A stretch of 64,000 bases of DNA from Zopfochytrium polystomum (taxonomy: Eukaryota; Chytridiomycota; Chytridiomycetes; Chytridiales; Chytridiaceae): contig JAIVFJ010000084.1 of assembly GCA_025765615.1 (NCBI GenBank), positions 62,001 to 126,000 of the forward strand. The letters are read 5' to 3'. Below the pieces are notes generated by a model. The model was not told the DNA's origin and ran no database searches. It worked only from the letters and a program-made list of their open reading frames with translations. Below are positions 1-9,640 of this stretch, one piece after another; position 1 is the first letter of the stretch, and each line of letters starts with the position of its first letter. The position numbers and the translations under genes were made by a program.

Positions 1-149
1 CATGGTGTGGCGGAGCGGTGCGTCGGTGGGCGTTGGAAGCGCAATAGAACATGACCGTCCGCTATGAAGAATGCTGTTGGCGCAAAAAAAAAAAATTGTC
101 TCAATCGGTTTTTGAACTATCTAGTTCTTTGTTTTTCTCAATAATTTAA

Positions 150-215
150 GCGTGTGGTCGTCGAGTGGTGAAGGCCGGGCCTAGTGGAGACTAGGTTGTG
201 GGTTCGATCCGCGAG
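150..215 (+). other. tRNA-like element (tRNA-derived or decayed tRNA)
   Basis: There is a good box B, GGTTCGATCC at 201-210, closed by a GU-tolerant T stem, and a box A-like stretch (TCGTCGAGTGG) about 40 nt upstream. Between them a 5-bp CCTAG/CTAGG stem encloses a 6-nt loop, one base short of a normal anticodon loop. I see no matching 7-bp acceptor stem. The spacing fits a tRNA-derived SINE head or a decayed tRNA-Ser/Leu-like gene rather than a working tRNA. No second copy was noticed in the window. Confidence 0.35.
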
Positions 216-1094
216 ACGTACAGTGGTGCAGAGGGCACCGGCGTTCAGGCTGCCTACCCCGCCCCTGGAGTCTGCCAACGCCAGCTCGTCGTGGGACACG
301 GCCAGCTTTCCTTTTTCGCAAGTTTTCTTTCGCGCAGAAAGCCGAATGTCCTTTTCTTGGGCCTTGCTGTTGGCCCAAACTGCGGTGATGCCAAAGTATC
401 AAATAATTCCGCCAATCTTTCTCTGACGAACTGCTGATGATGACTGCCTGCGCGTTTGCACATAGCTTACAAACTGCATGCAGTGTATTTACATTGCAGA
501 TCTCGATGCAGCAGCCCTCTCCCTCGTCTCTTCCCTTTGACCCCACGGTCAAGACGGGGTACGGCCGCTTCATCCGTGGATGTTACCTGATTCCCAATGC
601 GTTTCAGCAGTCTCAGTTGGATCCTTTGTGATGCGGTCTTTCGAGGAACTTAATCTGATGAAGAAGTCATGGATCTTCCAGTGCGCGTGGGCGACGCTTT
701 GATTCCGATAGTGGTGCACAACCAGACCCATCCGTCACCGGACCAATGGATGTTGTATCACTCGGGCGGACATCTTTGATTGCTGTTGCGGAGCCGATCG
801 CTATCGGTGTGCTTGAGGATGCGTGCGTACGCTGCCTTCGGGAAGCGACATATTGCCTCATGGCTATCTCCGCCACTGAAATCGCTGTGCTCAGATCAAT
901 TTTCTGGTCGAGATGCTTGCTCATATAAAGAGGTCCGATTGGCATCGTTCCTTTCACAATGAGGATCCTCATTTACTTCTCCGATAAAAGGCTTTACTCA
1001 GCTGGGCAAGTTGTCGATTAAAAGGTTCGGGCGACAACGCTGTGCGGAACGTCCAACAGCCGTACACCCCTTCCGGTCGTTCCTTTTCGATCCT
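216..1094. other. no assignable gene
   Basis: Short ORFs occur on both strands but none matches a family I can defend. A minus-strand stretch around 700-970 vaguely resembles an Ala/Ser-rich enzyme segment, too weak to name. It may hold the decayed 5' part of the DPH2-like gene that becomes recognisable just downstream. Confidence 0.4.
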
Positions 1095-1816
1095 TGCTCC
1101 GCTTTTCACGGCGCTAACTGGACTCACTTTCCAAATCATCAACCGACTGATCCTGGCAAAGGGCAAAATGCCGTACGCCATTTCGGTCGGCAAGCCCAAC
1201 CCCGCCGAGCTCGGCAACTTTTTGGAGATTGACGTGTTTATGCTCGCCGCGTGCTCTGAAAACTAGTTCCTCGCCCCGAAAGAGTTTCTGCGGCCCATCG
1301 TCAGCCCGTGCGAGCGTCAAGTTGCGCTTGCTGACGCGGACTGGGGGGGCCGTCGGCGAGCGGCGAATACATTACCGACCTTGTGGCTGTTCTGGACCGA
1401 GCCCGGCAGCCGTCGCGGCAGAGGAAGCTGGGGACCGGCGGCGACGGCGATGACGACGACGCGGATGGGGAGACCGCACTTTTCGCTGGCGACGGGCAAG
1501 CTTAAGAAGCACGCGCGGTACGCCTGGCCCTCCGGCGGCGCTGCTGCCGGTGGCGCTGGCCAAGACGCACCGGCAGAAGGGCAGCTGGTGGTGCGTCCCG
1601 CGGTGGGGGGAGGGGGAGGTGTCGACGTTTTGTGGTATCCAGCGCCGCGGCCGACTTTTTGAACCAGCGGAAGTCCTACTGGGGCTTGGACAATTGGGAG
1701 AGGCGGAGGTGGCGCTGGCGGTAGATTGCAGGCCGGGCATCGCCAGTTCGTACGGGGAAGGGAGTCGTCGGAAAGGGCTTGAACAGAAGCAGGGAGATGC
1801 AGTATTCGAATTCTGA
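1095..1816 (+). pseudogene. DPH2: broken DPH2-like diphthamide biosynthesis gene
   Basis: DPH2 partners DPH1 in the first step of diphthamide synthesis on elongation factor 2. Family-typical segments appear in the expected order but in different frames: QIINRLILAKGKMPYAISVG followed by GKPNPAELGNFLEIDVF (about 1132-1245), KEFLRPIV, EYITDLVAVLD, RPHFSLATGKLKKHARY, FLNQRKSYWGL, and GEAEVALAVDCRPGIASSYG near the end. An in-frame TAG at 1264-1266 falls where the family normally has a conserved PENS-type segment. At least four frame changes follow, two of them in G-runs (G7 near 1343, G4 near 1467). The N-terminal third is not recognisable. This is either a true pseudogene or a badly sequenced region; the stop codon favours a pseudogene. 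The family call is fairly secure because of the number of ordered motifs. Confidence 0.6.
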
Positions 1817-2188
1817 GATGCATTGCTTGTTTTTGTTTTTTTTTTTTTTTTTTTTTTTGTTCTGACGATCTAAATTCAACGCAAGTGCAGCGACATAGGG
1901 GTTGGCGCCATTCTCCCTGCGTTGAGTGCTAACTGAAAGGCGATCACTGTTGTAACTGTCCATGCTACCACTTTGGCATGCTAAGCACACCGCCCATGCC
2001 CAAGAAAAGGAGGTGGTGACAATAAAGAAAGATGGAGTTGCGTCTGTTCAGTCGATCCCTTCAGGTAACAATGGAAATAGGCGGGGCCCCCAATTTCTTC
2101 TGGCTCCATTCGTGTGTTATGGTCGCCTGCCTGTCATGGTCGCCACTGAGCAGAGATTCAATGAAACGAAAGCAGAAATCAAGTTCTG

Positions 2189-2269
2189 GTAAGTTGGTTG
2201 TTGTTCCGACTCCCCCCCATCTTTCGCTTAAGCCCACACTAACAATTTCTCCCCGACGCAAAATGTCAG
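2189..2269 (+). other. consensus 81-nt intron 5' of the dehydrogenase gene
   Basis: The stretch starts GTAAGT, contains CACTAAC about 30 nt before its end and finishes TTCTCC...TCAG, a complete set of fungal splice signals. Splicing joins an upstream open frame (ATG at 1962, 1962-2188) to the frame that runs into the ATG at 2328, with no stop at the junction. So the dehydrogenase mRNA may carry an extra N-terminal exon of about 76 codons with no domain I recognise; it could also be a 5' UTR intron. Confidence 0.5.
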
Positions 2270-2327
2270 GTACCCCTTCGTACCCTACCCGCAGCCGCAG
2301 GGGAACCCACTCGAGAAAAAAGGATCA

Positions 2328-3404
2328 ATGAGTCGACAGTCTCACACGACGACCGAGGCGCGGCCCGCCCGACTTTGGCGCGCAGACGACGGCCGACGAG
2401 GTCGCCGCTCACTTCACGCACCGCGCCGCCGGTCGCCACGTGATCGTGACAGGCGCCAACACAGGCCTGGGATTCGAGACCGCGCGCGCGCTCGCCGCCC
2501 ACGGCGCGGTCGTCACCGTCGCCGCGCGGTCCCGCGAAAAGGGCGAGGCGGCGGTCGCCGCCATCCGGGCGCGGCACCCGCGCGCACAAGTCGCGTTCCG
2601 CGCCTTGGACCTGTCCACCATCGCCGGTGTCGACCGCTTCGCGGACGCCTACATCGCCGACGGCAACCCGCTGCACGTGCTCGTATGCAACGCCGGGGTG
2701 CTGGCGCCCGACGCCGCAACCGACGGCGGCGGCCGCGCCGTGTCCGGCGACGGCGTTGAGGCGCACTTTGCCGTGAACCACCTCGCGCACTTTCGCCTGG
2801 CGACGCGGCTGTGGGGGGTCCTGGACCGGGTCTGCGGCGGGGAGCGCGGCGGCGGGGGCGGGGGCGGATCCGTCGCGGGTGGTGATGGTGTCGAGCATCG
2901 CGAGCGTGCTGCTCACGCCGGCGGAGGGGCTCCGATTCACCGACGTCTTGGGCGGCGGCGGCGGCTCGAGCGACGGGTGGGCGCTGTACGGGCAGTCGAA
3001 GCTCGCGAACGTGCTGTTCGCGAACGAGGCGACGCGGCGGGCGGCGCGGGAGGCGCGGCGCGTGGTGGCGGTGTCGTTGCACCCGGGCGTGATCAAGTCG
3101 ACGGAGCTGGCGCGGCGGCCTTCGCTCGGCAGCGTCGCGCGGCTGGTGTGGGCGATGCTGCGCAGGGCGCGCGCGGTGGAGCTTGCGAGGGGCGCCAAGG
3201 ACGTTCGGGCGGGCGCGGCGACGACCGTGTATTGCGCGCTCGCGCCCGAGGTCGAGGGCGGGGAGGTTCTACGTGGATTGCAGGGAGTCGACGACGATGC
3301 TGCACGAGAGGGCGTGCGACGTGGAGCTCGCGGAAAAGCTGTGGCGGGTGTCGGACGACTTGGTCTCGCGATTGGCCGTTGCTGTTGCAAAGCCGAGGCT
3401 CTGA
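2328..3404 (+). CDS. short-chain dehydrogenase/reductase, frame-disrupted
   Basis: This is an NAD(P)-dependent oxidoreductase of the SDR superfamily, closest in style to the retinol dehydrogenase/WWOX-like group. Motifs in order: an N-terminal FGAQTTADEV, the nucleotide-binding VTGANTGLGF, the NAG motif (VCNAGVL), the catalytic Ser region (VVMVSSIAS), the active-site YGQSK (Y near 2986), LHPGVIKST, and a C-terminal FYVDC segment. The protein reads through three frames, each step being +1: near 2355 (GC run), between about 2840 and 2880 (G5CG5 tract) and near 3262 (GGGCGGGG). Removing one base at each site would give one continuous SDR of normal length (about 350 aa). Substrate cannot be inferred. 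The GC content is far above that of neighbouring genes, and the breaks sit in G/C homopolymers, so sequencing error is as likely as decay. Confidence 0.75.
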
Positions 3405-3618
3405 AAACCATGGTTGGAGAGAGAGTGAGCTTCACCCATTTGTTTAGGGTAGTCAGTCTGCCACCTGCGTAGCTACGTACATGTAATTGAGAAGGAGTAC
3501 ACGACCGTCATGGTCAGCAGGGCACTTTGTTTCGGTTCGACGAAGTTTTCCGACCCTAAAGGTTACCAGGCAGAATCCCCGAGACCCGAAAGGAAAGAAG
3601 AAGGATGGAGCGCCGAAG

Positions 3619-3626
3619 TATAAAAT
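3619..3626 (+). promoter_or_regulatory. TATA box of the secreted Cys-rich protein gene
   Basis: TATAAAAT lies 61 nt upstream of the ATG at 3687, followed by a C/A-rich stretch that looks like a fungal 5' UTR. Confidence 0.5.
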
Positions 3627-3686
3627 GTCTCTACCCCCGTCAGCCCTCGATGCCCATCAACACCACCATCCCTTCGCCCAGCAGCC

Positions 3687-4125
3687 ATGTACCTCTCCCA
3701 CCTTTTCACTTTCCTCTTCTCCACCTCCTTCGCACTCCTCTCCAGCGCCGCCCCAACCGAGCCGTCCTCCGTCGACCTCGGCAACGGCGCCTCGGTTACC
3801 CTCGACCAGCTCAAATCCATCATGCGCGACCCTTTCGCCGTCACGCTCTCCGACTCGCCCTACACCGTGACCGCCACCGACGGAACCTTGACCCCGTCCC
3901 TTGTCGAGTCCGTGCTGGCCGGCAACGGACCGCAGGAGCAGCTGCACGCCGGAGGCGCCGGGCTGTCGAGGCGCGGCGGCGGTGCGAGTGCAACTACCAG
4001 GTTGACAAGCCCGCAATCTGCACCGGCCCGGCGTCTCCGGCTGCTTCAGCGACGTCCACCTGTGCCTCGCCTGCGACAACCCGAGCGACAACCCGGCGTG
4101 CCACAAGTGCTACTACGGCAACTGA
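3687..4125 (+). CDS. small secreted Cys-rich protein, frame-disrupted
   Basis: The protein begins with a clear signal peptide (MYLSHLFTFLFSTSFALLSSA), then an acidic/Thr-rich propeptide-like region up to a basic RR site (LSRRGGG). The C-terminal part is Cys-rich but is reached only by two frame changes: RRRCECNYQVDKPAICTG is one frame further on, and SGCFSDVHLCLACDNPSD, ending ACHKCYYGN and a stop at 4123-4125, is in a third frame. With the two breaks repaired it would be about 145 aa with roughly ten cysteines in its last 55 residues. Function is unknown; secreted Cys-rich proteins of fungi include effectors and wall-associated proteins. No family was recognised. Confidence 0.55.
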
Positions 4126-4948
4126 AGGGTTCACTCCCCGGAAGGATGAAATGTCCCGGCGTTTCCCCTGATTTTACGTGCGGTTCTTTTTGGACGGATT
4201 GATTCTTTACCTAACTTGGGTATCGCTTCGTCACTGTGGTACACTAAAAAAGCGGCTTTTTACTTGTTCCGCCTTCGTCCACCATGCGAGCTTGGCCGTT
4301 AAATTCAATACTTAAGTACGCAACGGCGTGTGGAACAAAACAAATCACTGATGTACTGTCAACAGTAAAGCAGTAAACTCGCTACCGCAAGACTCGGCCA
4401 ACCACCCGCAAAACTCGGACAACCACCCCCTCGTGCATTCGGCGCCCCAGCTGATCGGCGAACACCACAGAGCGCCCACAGTGCGATTGCGTCGCCCAGA
4501 ATCAGCGTCTACAGCGAAACCAACGAAAATAAGATGGTCATTGAGCACGTCGCCGTCAACGCGGGAGTTGACGCAGCTTGGAGTTGAGTCACTAGGCGAT
4601 ATAGAAGCGGCGAACCGGGTCAGGGAAAGCCTTCAGGTAGCTGGATCCAAAGGAGGCATCGTTGAAGAAGCTTGTGTTGTTTCATTCACCCTCTGTCTGA
4701 TCTTTGAGCTTTCTCTAGTTCTCTCTCGCCTTTGTTTTCTTGTGCCGCGAGCAAGAAGAGCCTTGTAATACACTGTATTTCCTAAACACAGGGAGTTTAA
4801 ATTGCCCAGAGAGTGGCCGACATATTTGTGCAAATCTTCTGTCGAAGGCCACAGGCAGAATCAAGCAGCATGCGCATCGTCGCCACGTGCTGTTGAATTA
4901 CCAGCCAAGAAGCACATCTTAATTGTTAAGTGTTATGAAATTTCCAGT
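4126..4948. other. intergenic, nothing recognised
   Basis: The stretch has only short ORFs without family features. It lies between the secreted-protein gene and a tRNA fragment. Confidence 0.5.
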
Positions 4949-4992
4949 GACAACGTGGCCGAGCGGTTAAGTCGACAGACTTGAAGTCTGTT
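4949..4992 (+). pseudogene. 5' half of tRNA-Ser(UGA)
   Basis: The sequence has the 5' acceptor strand (GACAACG), a Ser/Leu-type D arm with box A (TGGCCGAGCGGTTAAG) and a perfect anticodon arm, ACAGA-CTTGAAG-TCTGT, giving anticodon TGA. The variable arm is not formed, and no box B (GGTTCGAATCC) or 3' acceptor follows within 100 nt, so the gene is cut off just after the anticodon arm. What follows is an antisense ankyrin-like coding fragment. Confidence 0.7.
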
Positions 4993-5013
4993 GGAGTTGA
5001 CAGGGAGCTGACC

Positions 5014-5101
5014 TTGATGCGAGGTGCCCCAAGCTTGACAAGTGCCATCACACTCTCCAAATGTCCGTGCATCGCTGCATAGTCCAGCGGCGTCCTATTC
5101 G
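5014..5101 (-). pseudogene. isolated ankyrin repeat fragment
   Basis: Read on the minus strand, this gives one ankyrin repeat (RTPLDYAAMHGHLESVMALV) followed by KLGAPR. No second repeat or start context is seen on either side, and the tRNA-Ser half abuts it at 4992. It could be the last exon of a lost ankyrin gene. Larger ankyrin genes lie at 19-22 kb. Confidence 0.4.
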
Positions 5102-5710
5102 ACTGGCAAATGTGACAGACGCTTTGCAACTGTGCCAACCTCTTTCATTCCCCGAGCGGCCCCGCGGTCTTCTGCTTGACGTGCCGCAGAGCGCACGCTG
5201 CTAGGATCGCCGCCTTTGGAGGACTGACTGAGGTGAAAAACTTTATCAGAGAGAGGTCTGCTTGGGCGAATAGAAAAATCGGAGTGTAGGGATTTCGAGC
5301 CCCGCATATGACGAAGCCGCCGCTTAGGGGCACGACGGGGCAGACGGGGCACGACGAGGGGAAGGGCGTCCCTTTGTCGATAGGAGGGTCCTGCCAAGCT
5401 GCCAAAGAAGCAAAGTGCCGCCGCCGCCGCCGCCGCCGCCGGCCCCAGCCGCAACCGTTCGTTCTGGGGGGCGCGCTTTCCGTTGCTTTGGACGCAATGA
5501 CATGTTTTTCGTATTTGCTGACGCGAATCCACGATGAAGCCAAATTTGGGGGGCGGGGGGGTGGAGACAAAAAGAAGTAACGCCCAATTTCGGTGGCTTT
5601 TGTGTAACGATCGCCTCTCTCTTTCTCTATCTCTCTCTCTCTCTCCCCTCTCTCTCTCTCTCCTTCGCTGGTGCATATGTGTTCAAGCAGCTTGGATAGA
5701 GAGCCAATAG

Positions 5711-5712
5711 TC

Positions 5713-5753
<41 letters not shown>

Positions 5754-5754
5754 G
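5711..5754. repeat. (CAGA)n microsatellite
   Basis: About 11 tandem CAGA units, uninterrupted. Confidence 0.95.
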
Positions 5755-6058
5755 CCGGGACAGCCTCAAATGAAATGAAATGGAGCCAAACGAGGGAACA
5801 AACAAACGAAAAAAAAAAAAAAAAAAAAAATCTGACGCGCTGGGGGTGTTCTCACGCACTGTATCGCGCGGTCTCAGTCTCAGTCTCAGTCTCTCTACTA
5901 TTCCTTCCTGTCCCTGCCCCTGTCTCCTCCTGCGTGGCTGCCTGCCTGCCTGCCTGCCTGTCCCTCGCTGTCTCCTTGTCAATGTTTCGCGCCAAGCGCT
6001 TGACCCTCCCTGGTTCACCCTCTCCCGTGCTTGCGGGGGTGTGCATAATAAGACTGAC

Positions 6059-6113
6059 GAAGAAGAAGAAGAAGAAGAAGAAGAAGAAGAATAAGAATAA
6101 GAAGAAGAAGAGA
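6059..6113. repeat. (GAA)n-rich tract
   Basis: GAAGAA repeats with a few T interruptions. Confidence 0.9.
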
Positions 6114-6321
6114 GAGGAGGAAAAAAAAAAGCATTATCGGTGGCTAGCGGGCGGACTGCCACAGTACACACTCGCGCCGCTTCATCCCTCAACCTTCCGC
6201 CCCCTTGGCGCGCCAACCCCGCTCCCCTACTCATCCATCCCCACTGCTGCACCAGAGGGTTCCTCGTCGCAAACGCCGGCCAGAACCTGTGAACCTCAAC
6301 GAGAACCAGTCAGTCAATCAC

Positions 6322-8682
6322 ATGCGCGAGTCCGACCAGCACTGGCTTCCGGACCTTGTCGTTGCAGTCATTCGGTCGACATGGGCGAACTACGTGCCGT
6401 TTGTCGCTTCCCCTTCTTACCCGTCTCCTTCAGTCGCACGAGTCGCCGATGAACCGTCTGCCGCAGCATGGGTCCCTTCGCCAGCGTACAGAGCGGCGGC
6501 AGCAGCATTCAACCCTCTCGGCCACGCTGGAACCCTGGGCTTGGCAGTCTTCGACAATGCGAATGGCTTCTCCGTTGGCTTTCAACACGACCAATCCCAT
6601 TCTCGACACGAGAGTGTGGACGCCGAAGGCGACAATCGCCGCCAACGAGCTTCCCGAAGGTACCCGTCGCCCGTCCCCGCGTCGCCAGCCCTGCCGGCAG
6701 CCACGCCGCTTGTCAACATTGGTGCCTTCGCCACCATTGCTGGCGCCACCACGAGCAAAGCGAACCCCCGTGCAATTTCATGGAGTGGTCCGAATGGCCG
6801 TCGCTTGGACGAGGACGTTTGCATCTGCAACACTTGCGCCTGGCCGGGCGTTCCGGTAAAGGCGGGTCTGCCTCCGACACCCTTGTGCGGTTGGTGCAAG
6901 GACGCGGCGACCGCCGTGTGGCCTCATCCCCCGCCTCCGGCGTTCGCGCGTCGCACCCCCACACCAACTAACTTTTCGGCCAACCCATCCGATCACGTCG
7001 GCGATCGGACGACACGTGCTCGACGCTCCATCCCGAGCCCAGCTCCATCGACCGATTCAACGCCTTCCGCGCTGTCGTCGGTATACTGTTCCGCGGCGGC
7101 ATCAACTTCGCCATTGCCTTTGGCTTTTCAGTCGCCAGACCTGCCCGTCTCCACCAATCCCGTCTCGCTGAACAATCCGCTGGGACGACGGAGGCTGGCC
7201 GACTATGTGCGACTGCTTGTTGCTTGCGAAGCCATGTCGATGCAGACGGTGCTTTACGCGCTCATTCTGATTCGTCGCCTCAGGCAAACAAACTCGTGCG
7301 AGCCAATCCGTGAAGGTTCGGAGCTTCAACTTTTCAGCACTGCTTTGCTGCTTGCCCAAAAGCTGCTCGACGACGATCGGACGGATAACGCAGCCTGGAT
7401 CCCCTTTTGCGGCTTGAAGCTTGAAGACATTAACGCCATGGAGAAAGAGTTTCTGACAAAGGTCAAGTGGGACCTCGTCGTGACCCGAGACGAGTACAAC
7501 CGCTTTGTTGCCTATATCAGCTCGGAGGCATCAGCGTTGGTCCAGGCTTCGTGCACTCCGCGACCTCCTTCACCTACCTATCGCAAGCATGTGCGAGCGC
7601 TTCCAAACATCTCTGCAGCCGTTCCGTCACCGAACCTGCCTCCGCGCCGCATGAGTACCTCGAGCCATTCATTTCGCACCCGTACATCCTCGGCAGGTTC
7701 GGGGTCCACCACACCCTCTCCCAATATTGCTGCATCGATCGCTCGCGGGCTTTCTCGTTACATTCCAGTCTTTTCTCGCTCGACCTCGGCATCCGGGCAC
7801 GGTCTGGAGGCTGCTGGACGTACAGCGTCTCTTGCAGACGTTCCTCGGCTATTGTCGCCGTCGGAGTCGACGAGCCCTTTGGAATCTCCGAGCGAATGGG
7901 GAGGAGCCGGAGGCAGTTCGGACAGGTCAGAGTTTGCCTTCAACTCCAGATTTGTAGATGAAGCTCTGCAGGCACACACGATGGCCTCAAAACCAATAGC
8001 GGAACGAACGTGGCTGGGAGAAGGATCCTACGAGCCGGCAATTATCGGGCGGTCGGCGGTGCGCCCCAAGCGACCCTCCCTTACACCAACTCCGACTGGC
8101 GCATCTATCGTCTCTGCGCAGTGGAATCCAGCAGCACCTGCCTCGTCATACGAATTGAGCTGCATTGTGGCAAGACAAAACGTCCACTACGAGTACCCGC
8201 AGCGAGGGGAACCCAAGTACAAGCACGGCCCGCAACACCGCCGTCACTCTAGCGATCGAACACACAGTCCTGCTGGTTTCACTGCTGGTCAGCGTATCCA
8301 CAGACAGTCCGTTGCACCTGCAGACCCCAAGGGCACCCATCTGCACCCACCGGCACCCTGTCATCGCAGCGGTGAAATTCGACCGCCCGCCGTTCCGGCT
8401 GTAAGCAGCCGACCAAGCACAGCCGGGTCTGTTCGACGAGCTGCAGAAGTAGCAATTGCTGAGCGCAGAAAATTGGGCCACCCGAAAACACAGCACTTTG
8501 TGGCGCCAAATCATTGCTACCAGCATGACTTGGCTTACCCCAATTCGAATGTCTGCTTTGCCTCTCCAGCCTTTGGAGGCATCAAGAGGGTGCAGGCCGA
8601 GTTTGATGTCTTGACGGCAGAGTTGGATCGCCTCTTTAGAGAGAACCAGTACCGCCCAGCACCTATTCGCCCTCCCCTGTGA
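6322..8682 (+). CDS. Pcl/PHO80-like cyclin with long disordered flanks
   Basis: This 786-aa single-exon protein has a cyclin N-terminal domain at about residues 290-400: ADYVRLLV, then IREGSELQLFSTALLLAQKL with LDD, WIPFCGLKLEDINAMEKEFL and KVKWDLVVTRDEYNRFV. That layout is typical of the Pcl/Pho80-type cyclins that activate Pho85-like kinases. The ATG at 6322 is the first in frame; the frame is open further upstream but only through non-ATG codons. The N-terminal half is Ser/Pro/Ala-rich and contains a compact Cys cluster (DVCICNTCAW...PLCGWC, about residues 170-195) that could bind zinc. The C-terminal half is Ser/Pro-rich and probably disordered. The kinase partner and cell-cycle role are inferred from the family only. 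Confidence 0.75.
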   Translation: MRESDQHWLPDLVVAVIRSTWANYVPFVASPSYPSPSVARVADEPSAAAWVPSPAYRAAAAAFNPLGHAGTLGLAVFDNANGFSVGFQHDQSHSRHESVDAEGDNRRQRASRRYPSPVPASPALPAATPLVNIGAFATIAGATTSKANPRAISWSGPNGRRLDEDVCICNTCAWPGVPVKAGLPPTPLCGWCKDAATAVWPHPPPPAFARRTPTPTNFSANPSDHVGDRTTRARRSIPSPAPSTDSTPSALSSVYCSAAASTSPLPLAFQSPDLPVSTNPVSLNNPLGRRRLADYVRLLVACEAMSMQTVLYALILIRRLRQTNSCEPIREGSELQLFSTALLLAQKLLDDDRTDNAAWIPFCGLKLEDINAMEKEFLTKVKWDLVVTRDEYNRFVAYISSEASALVQASCTPRPPSPTYRKHVRALPNISAAVPSPNLPPRRMSTSSHSFRTRTSSAGSGSTTPSPNIAASIARGLSRYIPVFSRSTSASGHGLEAAGRTASLADVPRLLSPSESTSPLESPSEWGGAGGSSDRSEFAFNSRFVDEALQAHTMASKPIAERTWLGEGSYEPAIIGRSAVRPKRPSLTPTPTGASIVSAQWNPAAPASSYELSCIVARQNVHYEYPQRGEPKYKHGPQHRRHSSDRTHSPAGFTAGQRIHRQSVAPADPKGTHLHPPAPCHRSGEIRPPAVPAVSSRPSTAGSVRRAAEVAIAERRKLGHPKTQHFVAPNHCYQHDLAYPNSNVCFASPAFGGIKRVQAEFDVLTAELDRLFRENQYRPAPIRPPL

Positions 8683-9640
8683 GGGCCTGGTTCTCGGCCT
8701 CGCGAATTGATGTGGCTGCTCCAATTCCCTTTATCGCTATCCCCCTTGTTCACTTATTAAGTTTTTTCTGTTTCGTTTTGTTTGCCTGCGAACCAAGATC
8801 AACAACCCGCCTCGATTATGAATCAAATCCTTTATTGGGCCGGTGACCCCGATTATCTATCATCTCCTCTCATTTTATCCTCAGTACAATCACTCCACAT
8901 TCTCACCCCTTCCCTTTTTATTGTGCAGATTTCCAATCTTGCTTTTACTTTCTTTCGTTCTTTAGTATTTAAGCAGAGGCTGATATACTCTTTAACCAAG
9001 AGCACTTCTTTTATCTGCGCACAAAGCCCCCCACCCTTTCCAAACTGTTTAAGGCCTTGCTTCCATTGATTTTTCTCTCAAAATTTACGCTTGCCATTTT
9101 CCATCGCGGTCGGCGCGCGACATTTTTCCGCTTGCGGCGCGTTACCTTTTTTCACGCTCTTACCCTCTCTCTCTTTCTCGCTCTGCTCTCCCCAGCCCGT
9201 CCCTCCCGTTTTTGGATCCTGTTTTGTTTCTCCTTTTATTTCTTCCCTCGTCCTTTATCTTTCGTCTCGTAGTTCGCGCCCGACCTACTTGGTGATTGTG
9301 GCAAATAAAAACAGTTTTGCTCCCAAGCAACTGTCCTTCATGTGATCTTCGCGGTGCGCTTGTTGTTTCTGCCTTGTCACTACTTGCTCCTTTCTTGTTT
9401 TCTTTTTTTTTTTTTCCCCCTACTTTTTCTTTCTTTCTTGCTTTCTTTCTTTCTTTATTTCTTTCTTTCTTTCTTTCGCCCCATTCATTCGGTTGGTTTT
9501 GGTTTTGGTTTTGGTCTGATAAATCCTTTACCCAGAAAGCAGCCAGCAGCCAGCTAGCCGGCTGCATCTGAAGGGAGCCGCCCGCCGCCGCCGCCGCCAC
9601 CGCCACCACCACCACCACCACCACTACCACAACCGGCGCG
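8683..9640. other. intergenic, CT-rich promoter region of NOG1
   Basis: The region is strongly pyrimidine-rich (CTTT repeats at 9425-9478, a GGTTTT run at 9491-9515), then (CCG)n and (CCA)n just before the NOG1 ATG. No gene was recognised. Confidence 0.6.

Larger units (their letters stand above)
5139..6321. other. intergenic, simple-repeat rich
   Basis: Long ORFs here are products of low-complexity DNA (CT/GA, CAGA, GAA, CTGC repeats and A-runs at 5810-5830). No gene was recognised. The right end is the promoter side of the cyclin gene. Confidence 0.6.

Noticed and set aside
2266..3435. Long minus-strand ORF of 389 codons
   Set aside because: It is antisense to the SDR gene, Arg/Pro/Ala-rich and without domain features; a by-product of very high GC.
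6205..6321. Extension of the cyclin ORF upstream of 6322
   Set aside because: The first codon would be TTG; the first in-frame ATG is at 6322.
5775..6452. Plus-strand ORF of 225 codons with Lys runs
   Set aside because: It is made of A-runs, GAA and CTGC repeats and overlaps the cyclin 5' region; no domain.
9491..9515. GGTTTT repeats considered as telomere-like
   Set aside because: Only four units, inside CT-rich intergenic DNA between housekeeping genes.
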